DNA of 64,000 nucleotides, from contig NC_026741.1 in assembly GCF_000210295.1 (NCBI RefSeq), positions 744,001 through 808,000 on the forward strand. Direction: 5' to 3'. The position numbers were made by a program, and so were the translations under genes. Of the stretch, positions 49,567 to 56,400 are shown piece by piece. The notes beneath the pieces are model-generated. The model did not search any database. It was not told the DNA's origin and was given only the letters and a program-made list of their open reading frames with translations. Each line of letters begins with the position of its first letter. Within the stretch, counting starts at the first letter, position 1. Source of the DNA: Trypanosoma brucei gambiense DAL972. Its lineage: Eukaryota > Euglenozoa > Kinetoplastea > Trypanosomatida > Trypanosomatidae.

Positions 49567-50154
49567 ATGGGTTGGGGAAGCAGTGAAGAGCGACTTAGCA
49601 GCACCAGCAGTGAGTTGCGCGGTGTGGACATGTTTGTTTACACCCTTCCAAGTGGTGTACTCGGGCGTTTCATCGGTCGCGCCCTGCGGTTCCGTGTGGA
49701 TCGCTTTAACTTTAGCACTGGCCCAAGCGCTGATGGGAATGATAAGCGCCGGAGCCTTAAGAGTGTGGAAGTGGAAGCTAACTCATTATCACCTCTCTGT
49801 GAAGTGGACAAGTTTCAGTTTGAACGACTTCCATTAACGGTGTCTGAAGTTGTGCGATTAGAGCGCCGCACGCGTGACTATGTGTTAGATGTCACGCGGT
49901 ATCCACGTATTTTATATACAGTTGAGGAGGAAACACCAACGGAAGTGAAAGGCACGTTGGAGCTGCGTGGCGAACGGAAGGCAATCACGTGTACGAAATC
50001 AGTGGAAGGACCGGAACTAATTGTGCGTTGCCCAATTGATACCCGAGAATTTAATATCCCATCGTATTCACTCATGTATGGCGTGTTTGGTGTCTCGCCT
50101 CATGTACAGGTGGAAACCCGCATTCCACTTAGAGCGGTTCAACTGCAAGGTTGA
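49567..50154 (+). CDS. YceI-like domain protein
   Basis: The 195-residue product looks like a single beta-barrel domain of the YceI family. The sequence RTRDYVLDVTRYPRILYTV (about residues 100-118) parallels the family's RD.hL....yP.i.F segment. It is followed by EVKGTLELRGERKAITC, equal to the vtGdLtlhGvtk.v motif, and by IDTREFNIPSYSLMYGVFG, equal to the closing reFgi strand region. Bacterial YceI proteins are small lipid- or isoprenoid-binding lipocalin-like barrels. No bacterial-type signal peptide is seen; the N-terminus is hydrophilic. Upstream sequence in frame opens only with GTG inside the TG/T-rich leader, so the first ATG is used. The match is by pattern recognition and the ligand is unknown. 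Confidence 0.6.
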   Translation: MGWGSSEERLSSTSSELRGVDMFVYTLPSGVLGRFIGRALRFRVDRFNFSTGPSADGNDKRRSLKSVEVEANSLSPLCEVDKFQFERLPLTVSEVVRLERRTRDYVLDVTRYPRILYTVEEETPTEVKGTLELRGERKAITCTKSVEGPELIVRCPIDTREFNIPSYSLMYGVFGVSPHVQVETRIPLRAVQLQG

Positions 50155-50694
50155 GGGCTGTTAATCGGAAGGCACAGGTTTGTGGACCTCAAAAAAAAAA
50201 AAAAAAGAGTGTTTGGTGGAGAAAGGTGTCGGGCCCTGCTTCACATTTCATTTCTTCCAGTCTCTTCATAACACCTTTCATTTGTGAAGGTAGTAAAGAG
50301 GCAGTATTTCCCCAAAATAAAAAGGGAGAAGTGTGGTACATATCGTCCAATGGCTTCAACTCTGTAAATGAGTGTACATGTCAGTGCGTTAGCAGCCGCC
50401 TACGCACGCGAGAGTATTTACCTGGTGCACAATTCGGGTTACACATTTCAACATATAAGTTGACTCTGATAATGTTGCTTCTTTCCCGTGTTCTTCACGG
50501 TCATTTCTGGAGAATGTTACAGTTGTATTGCTTTCCTTTTCTTTTCCTTTCCTTTCCTTTTTTGTTTTTCCACTAGTATGTCTAGTTGCGTTTCCTACTT
50601 ATTGTTTCATTTCATTTGATTGGTGTTCGTTTTTTTTTCTATTATTATTTTTCGTACTATTTGAGTCCTCCGTTGCTATCGTAGCTTTCATTGA
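50155..50694 (+). other. Intergenic spacer with CCTTT repeats
   Basis: This 540-bp spacer has an A-run at 50190-50205 and a pentanucleotide-like CCTTT run at about 50530-50562, then a T-rich tract leading to AG at 50664-50665. No gene is seen. Confidence 0.5.
50626..50665 (+). promoter_or_regulatory. Predicted spliced-leader acceptor for the hotdog-fold gene
   Basis: A T-rich tract of 35 bases is followed by TTGAG with AG at 50664-50665, leaving a 29-base leader without an ATG before 50695. Confidence 0.5.
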
Positions 50695-51300
50695 ATGGAG
50701 TCCCTCGTACGTGACACCGACCTCACTGTTAGCGCACACACTTGTGAGGAATCGAACACTCACGGTCTATCGAAGCTCCTTCTCACACATTTAAAACTTG
50801 ACAATATAATTCTTGAGTCGGTCAGTTGCGTTGGTCGGGGCCATAACGGGGACGAGCGAACCCAATGGTGGTCTCTTTCTGCAGGTCATTTGGGAAAGTG
50901 GTGTCATAACCAACACGGTACACTTCATGGAGGGTTATGCCTTGCAATTTTATGCGCTCTCTCCAAGGCTCATGTGGCAATGTATATAAAGCTGCATTGC
51001 GCCAATGGGAGTGTCACTACTGGAAGGAATGAAGGGATAACCACGGGGGGATCCTCAACGCCTTCAGTACTCGGAGTACATATTCAATATCTATTGCCAG
51101 TTGTAACGACCCACTCACTGAAAGTTTTAACAAAAGTAAAGTGTGAGGAAGATGCGGTAGTACGCGTGGATGCGGTACTGTTTAGAGCAGTTGATGTGGA
51201 GAAGCAGCAGCATGGAGGACATTTACTTGGTGGGTGCTCACCTTTATGCAAAGCCACCATCAATATGAAGCGACAGCAGAAGCGAATATGTTCATTGTAA
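50695..51300 (+). CDS. Hotdog-fold (PaaI/ACOT13-type) thioesterase-like protein
   Basis: The 201-residue product matches the small hotdog-fold acyl-CoA thioesterases. The key segment QHGTLHGGLCLAILCALSKA (about residues 83-102) corresponds to the family's N..GtvHGGviatLlD.a, where HGG precedes the central hotdog helix. The strand SVLGVHIQYLLPVVTTHSLKV follows at the expected distance and pairs with TKVKCEEDAVVRVDAVLFRA; the ending HLLGGCSPLCKATINMKRQ is the last strand. Such enzymes hydrolyse acyl-CoA thioesters, often in mitochondria. The usual Asp or Asn/Gln at the helix catalytic position is not obvious (the helix reads LAILCALSKA), so activity is uncertain. The N-terminal 50 residues are less conserved. 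Confidence 0.65.
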   Translation: MESLVRDTDLTVSAHTCEESNTHGLSKLLLTHLKLDNIILESVSCVGRGHNGDERTQWWSLSAGHLGKWCHNQHGTLHGGLCLAILCALSKAHVAMYIKLHCANGSVTTGRNEGITTGGSSTPSVLGVHIQYLLPVVTTHSLKVLTKVKCEEDAVVRVDAVLFRAVDVEKQQHGGHLLGGCSPLCKATINMKRQQKRICSL

Positions 51301-51829
51301 TGGGTTTTGGTGTCGCTTATTCCTTTCTTTTTTTTTTTTGTCATTGGTGGGTATGTGTGCCTCCACCTCTTCAGTCAACATCCTTCCTCCCCTCCAACAA
51401 CAACAACAACGACGAGAAGCGGTGATTGAGCGATAGTTTACCTCTGTCAAGCATCGATTTTTGTTGCCGGGCACTCAGTTGTATCGCTTCCTCTCTTTTG
51501 TTTCCCTCTCCATTTATATTTTCACTTGCTTTCCGTTGGTATTACGCGTTTTCCCTCTGCACCTCAACATGGTTCCCATGCAAAGGGAGTGTGAGGCAGA
51601 CGATTTAGTTACCTCAATTCCTGTGGTGCAAACGCGTATAAAGGTCATCAATAAGACATTAAAAAGGAAAAGAAGAATTCTGAGGGAGGAGGGAGGAGGG
51701 GGCGGAGTCGCTTATAAAAAAGAAAGCGAAGAAGGAAACACGCAACGACGAACTGAAGAAGGGCATCGTGATATTTGATTGTGTCACGAAGGGACCGACA
51801 GCTCTCCACAGACTCATTATTACTTTCAC
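51301..51829 (+). other. Intergenic spacer with CAA repeat and splice acceptor
   Basis: The spacer contains T-runs near 51330, a CAA-type run near 51397-51412, C/T tracts at 51486-51515 and 51547-51565, and the acceptor AG at 51584-51585. The 244-base leader after it is purine-rich and without an ATG. Confidence 0.5.
51486..51585 (+). promoter_or_regulatory. Predicted spliced-leader acceptor for the metallo-beta-lactamase gene
   Basis: Two pyrimidine tracts are followed by the first downstream AG at 51584-51585. The leader from here to 51830 is ATG-free. Confidence 0.45.
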
Positions 51830-52933
51830 ATGAAGGGAGGCGTGAGAAGGAGTACTGCTGCGCCACGGATGGAATTTGTGCGTGCCGTAATCGTTGGTTC
51901 CGGTTCGAGCAGCAGCACGCCCATGCTTTCTTGTGCACTTTCCGGTTCCCCATGCCCCAATTGTGAGGAGGCTCTCCGTTGTAGTGGTAGCAAAAATCAT
52001 CGCTTGAACCCCTCTTTCCTCATACAGCTTTACCATCCGACGGATCGTACAGTACACAACATCCTCATTGACTGCGGTAAGACGTTCCGAGAGTCGGCAC
52101 TAAAGGTTTTTCCTTCGTTTCTTGTCCGCGATTTCAGTGCCGTATTGCTCACGCATGACCACGCCGATGCTTCGTATGGCATTGACGACCTCAGGGAGTT
52201 TAGCCGTAAAGATGTTCCTATCGGGGTGTACGCGGATGAGACAACGCTCGCAGCCATGAGAAGGGTTTACCCTTACTTGTTCGCAGAAGACATGCGCAGC
52301 AGAGGCGCTGGGGAACCAGCTAAGAAGGAAGTAAAGAATAATAAGTTTGTCGCCACCATCAATTGGGAGTTATTCACCAGAGTCGAACGAACGGATGTGG
52401 TGTTTTCTCCACGACCGAAGGGGGTGACAACTGGGAACGAGGGCGATATTGCTGATGGGTGTGAAACTGGGGCACCCGCGGTGTGGTCGTTTGTGCCCGT
52501 TGGCGTTCCGCACGGTGAGAATTATCGTGCAAACGCTTTTCTTGTGCCGATGCATGACAAGAGCGAGTCACCGCGACTGCTTTTGTACGTTTCAGATATT
52601 AGTGAGTTGGAGGACCGATTTTTCACGGACTTGGCGCGCTCTAAGGTGTTGCTTGGCGTTGACCCCGCTGTCCCCATTGAGGTACTGGTGCTGGACATGT
52701 TATCACGGAGGCCATACGTCGCTCATCTGCACGTGGAAGCGTCCATTGCCGCTGCAAAAAGGATCAATGCTGCCAAAACGTATTACGTCGGTATGTCACA
52801 TAGGATAAACTACGATGAGATGATGCAGGAGCTTCAGCAGCTAGGTTTGGGTGCCACAATGGAAATGGGATACGATGGTTGTGTTGTCTCCGTCGGAGAC
52901 TCGGGACTGCAGCACCTTAGTGGACGTTTGTGA
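51830..52933 (+). CDS. Metallo-beta-lactamase-fold hydrolase of the PhnP/phosphodiesterase-like group
   Basis: The 367-residue product matches a eukaryotic branch of the PhnP-like metallo-beta-lactamase superfamily. The N-terminal GSGSSSSTPMLSC with a CPNC pair soon after equals the family's GTGTSxGxPxxxC..C. The metal site appears as LLTHDHADASYGIDDLREF (about residues 124-142), with further ligand regions VPHGENYRANAFLV, LLYVSDISEL and AHLHVEASIAAAK. PhnP cleaves cyclic phosphate esters, and the fungal and plant relatives are uncharacterised hydrolases. The second half of the primary motif reads DHADA, not DHADH, which I believe is a known feature of this branch, not damage. An alternative start at 51869 (MEFVRAVIVGSG) would remove 13 N-terminal residues. 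Substrate is unknown. Confidence 0.75.
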   Translation: MKGGVRRSTAAPRMEFVRAVIVGSGSSSSTPMLSCALSGSPCPNCEEALRCSGSKNHRLNPSFLIQLYHPTDRTVHNILIDCGKTFRESALKVFPSFLVRDFSAVLLTHDHADASYGIDDLREFSRKDVPIGVYADETTLAAMRRVYPYLFAEDMRSRGAGEPAKKEVKNNKFVATINWELFTRVERTDVVFSPRPKGVTTGNEGDIADGCETGAPAVWSFVPVGVPHGENYRANAFLVPMHDKSESPRLLLYVSDISELEDRFFTDLARSKVLLGVDPAVPIEVLVLDMLSRRPYVAHLHVEASIAAAKRINAAKTYYVGMSHRINYDEMMQELQQLGLGATMEMGYDGCVVSVGDSGLQHLSGRL

Positions 52934-53256
52934 TATCACAGCCCACTGTTTTTGTTTTTGAAGTTCAAATAAGCGCACCGATTGCTTATTGAGGGGTTTT
53001 ATGGAAGTACCAGTTGAATTATCCAAAAGTACGTGTGTCGATGCATGCGGGAGGAGCGGGTTGGAAACTCGGCTATTGGATGGGCCGAAGGCGTGGGTTG
53101 GCTTTTGAGTGTCAGGGAGTGCATGATTCGGCGTAGCGGAAGTTTGACACGTTGCCTCATGGCTATTTAACAACATTTTTCTTATCAGGTGCGGGTTAGC
53201 TTGCAACTTCGCTCAAGAGACCTCTTTTGCTGGGCAATGACATTACGTCGGCACTA

Positions 53257-53307
53257 TTGTTTTTTTCCGTCTTATTATTGTTATTGTTTTTTGTTTTGTT
53301 TTGGAAG
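53257..53307 (+). promoter_or_regulatory. Predicted spliced-leader acceptor for REV3
   Basis: A T-rich tract of more than 40 bases is followed by AG at 53306-53307, leaving a 96-base leader to the REV3 start. Confidence 0.6.
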
Positions 53308-53381
53308 GAAAAACGATAAAGAAAAGGATCAAAAGGGGGAGGGCAACAATAAGAGGGCACAGGGTGGGTTGATAGGACTTA

Positions 53382-53390
53382 ATGTGCTAA
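53382..53390 (+). promoter_or_regulatory. Minimal upstream reading frame in the REV3 leader
   Basis: ATG TGC TAA lies 13 bases before the REV3 start, inside the predicted leader. Such short frames usually lower initiation at the main ATG. The effect is inferred. Confidence 0.45.
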
Positions 53391-53403
53391 TACACACGGG
53401 GCT

Positions 53404-56400
53404 ATGAACTTGTACGTAGTCTCCATTGAATACACACTTCAACGGCCGGATGCCGCTCTTGGAGACGCCGTCATGTCCCCTATGTTTCGTCGTGTTTCTT
53501 CCCGGTGCCCCATATTGCATATCTTTGGCTACACAACCACCGAAGGGAATGACAGAGCAGCTGGAGAAAAGAGTGACGTTCCGCGTGAGGCGGCAATATC
53601 TGAAAGTAAATTAGATAGCATACAACGGTACAGTGTTTGTGCTCATATTCACGGTGTGTATCCATACTTTTTTGTGCAGCGTAGCAATTCGCGGATATCC
53701 GCTATGCAGTTTGGAACCCAGCTTGAGTCGGTTGCTATGGAGGCACTGAGCTCAGGACGCAACAAGTCAGCAGCTGCTCCGCGTCCCCATGATCGACAAC
53801 AGTTGATACATCACGTTGATGTGGTTTGGTTGCTCCCCTTCTATGGTTATCACGGAAAGAAGCAGCCATTTTTTAAAGTGTACGTGGTTGACCCAGCGAT
53901 GGTTAGCCGTTTTTTGCACCTGTTGTACTGCACAAAGCACATGGGTGGCCGGCAATGGTTGGTATATGAGGCCCACTCACCATTTCACTTCCAGTTTATG
54001 GCGGATTATGGAGCAAAGGGAATGGGTGCCTTCTTCATTCCCTCCTGCACCGCGCGGTCAAAACTTCCCGACAGTGTGCAGCCTGAGCAACTGAACATCG
54101 CCGCCGTGCGACCCGAAGGGGAGCCCGCCAGGCTTAGTTGTGCTCAGATTGAGGTTGATGTGTCGGCATCATCGTTGCGTTTCCGCGACGGAGCCGTGCA
54201 ACCGGGCGAAAACCTGCTGACCGCCAGGCGCAACGTTCGGCAGTATTTTGCAGACCTTGGTGTAGATGATGCTGTGTTGCGGGGGTGCACCTCTGGGTTG
54301 CTTGCGCGTCGTTTCACTGTTAGTGACCAACAACGTTGTGACCTTGGGGCCGTTTTGTTGCGTAAGCGCTTTAATGAGTCTCTTAAAGCAAAATTCACAG
54401 ATCCCGTTGTTGAGGAGCAGGAGAAAGTGGATAGCCCCGTCGGCGTTACACAACAATTAATGGAAGATATGCAAGGGATCGTCGGCGAGGTCCTACTTCC
54501 GGATTCATCTCCGGGATGCTTCTCCGCACCGCAACATTCGCTGCACAATGATCAGGGCGAAGTGGGAACATCACAGGACCCCCTAGTGCCTCCAGGAGTG
54601 ACTAGTGAGCAGGGAGGATGTGACGAAAGGGAACGGCCTCTCCCGCGTTGTAGATCCTCTGACACACCGTTACCAGGCAATGATTATGTAGAAGGAATGT
54701 CACCAAGGGGTGAGGACGAACCGAGTGTACTGTTCCCATCGACCCTCAGCAGTGACGGCCCTGGAAGTAGTAGTAATACTAACGCTTGCGGCTGCAGTGT
54801 TGAAAGTAGTAAGGGGGGAAACGAGGTTGCTTTTGACGCCCGTCTGCGGAACGACTGTGGCGACAGTGACAGGAATTGGAGAGAATCTCTTTCAGTTGGC
54901 GACACGGTTGCCATTGCGTCAGAGGAGTCACACGACACAACTACAGCAAAATCTTGCCTGTTTGCCAAGATCGTGTGTTTAGGCACCAGCAGTGTCCGCC
55001 TGCGGTGGTATGTTGCGTTAAGCGAGACCCATCTCGCTGACTGTCAGGATGAACTCGAGAAACGTGGTTGTTGGTTGGGCAAAGGAACGAAACTTGGTGG
55101 GTGTACTCCCGTCGCACAAGGTTACCAGGAGGAACTGTTACTTGGAGATGTGGAGGATATAAATTCGATTAGTGTGCTCAGGCAGGGCCCACCCATAGTG
55201 GTTCACCACTCTTACCGCAGTTTCATTCATGACAGAAACTGCGGTAAGATCATCGGTGATGGTGATTGTTTCATCTCCATTGCACTGCTCTGTAGGTATA
55301 ATTACCATGTTCGTGAGCGGCGGCTTTCGGCCATCGAACCTCGGGGGGATGATAATTACTTGGCGATGCCCGCGTTGCTCCTTCAGTCTACGCCATGTGC
55401 TTCCAGTGATGATGAAAGCTCTCTCCTTGCTGAAGTGGCGGATGAAGATGAAGAGCTCTTCTCTTCACTTTCTTTATCACCTCCTCCAGACGGGTGCGAG
55501 CTGTGTACATTTCCACACCAACGGGCCCCGTCCAGACCGAGTGGATCGGATCACAGGGTGAGCGGGAATAATTTCAAGCTACCCGAGGGGTTGAGGCGTT
55601 CCGTATCGCAAACAATGCAGTGCGCTGTGCAATCGCAGTTGTCACTACTTCAAAGTTTTTCAGTCTGTTGCTCACTTTCACCACGTATTCGGGAACCTGT
55701 CTCTCCGTCTGTTGTAGCTATAAGCAGCGGTGTGACGAGACCTTCTTGTGCTCTTTCCTCTTCGTCTGTCGAGTGCGTGGACCCGCAACGCGAAGCTCTG
55801 TTAGTGGAGTTTAAGCGTGAAGGTTCGTGTGTGCGGTGTTCTAATCTTATTGGAGATATACCCCGAAATTTCATCTGGAGGTTTGATCCAATTCAAAGAC
55901 GTGTGGTTATATCCGGAGCAACGTGGCCACGAGTGGTGGCACTCGCTCCGAAGCTTCCACCACCAACGAAATGTGTTTCCTCCCTGTTGAAGCGACCCTC
56001 AGTTCAACTTCTCACACGCATAGCACATTCGCAGGATTTGACGCCACCAGAAGGCGCCCACACAGTTGCGGCAAAACAGGAATGGTGCCCGCATGGCTCC
56101 AGCAGTGGATCCCGCTCTCAGCGCCACTCCACTCGTCTCATCTGTGCTCTGCGTGTGATGTTGGTCGAGGTGTTTCTTCATCGCAGGGACGGCGTGCAGC
56201 ATGTTGCACAAGAGCGTCTTTTGGCTGTCGGATTGGGCCGAACGACGTCAATTGATGAGAGGGTCAAAGTGCGGCTTTTTTGTGTGACGGGGCTCTCACA
56301 AAAAGTCCCGGTGGGCCAACCACGCGTGAGCCCATTTAGTGGTGCGGTGGAGGTGGTCCAGTTGCCGTCAGAGGAGCACTTGCTGAGGCACGTCATGTGG

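Larger units (their letters stand above)
52934..53403 (+). other. Intergenic spacer upstream of REV3
   Basis: The spacer ends in a long T-rich tract (about 53257-53302) and an acceptor AG at 53306-53307. A two-codon upstream reading frame lies in the leader. No other gene is seen. Confidence 0.5.

Noticed and set aside
50740..50762. GAGGAATCGAACACTC resembling a tRNA T-arm
   Set aside because: It lies inside the hotdog-fold coding sequence, and no matching acceptor stem or anticodon arm surrounds it.
51397..51412. CAA-type repeat considered as a possible coding poly-Gln or regulatory element
   Set aside because: It is too short, lies in spacer, and no frame or known signal uses it.
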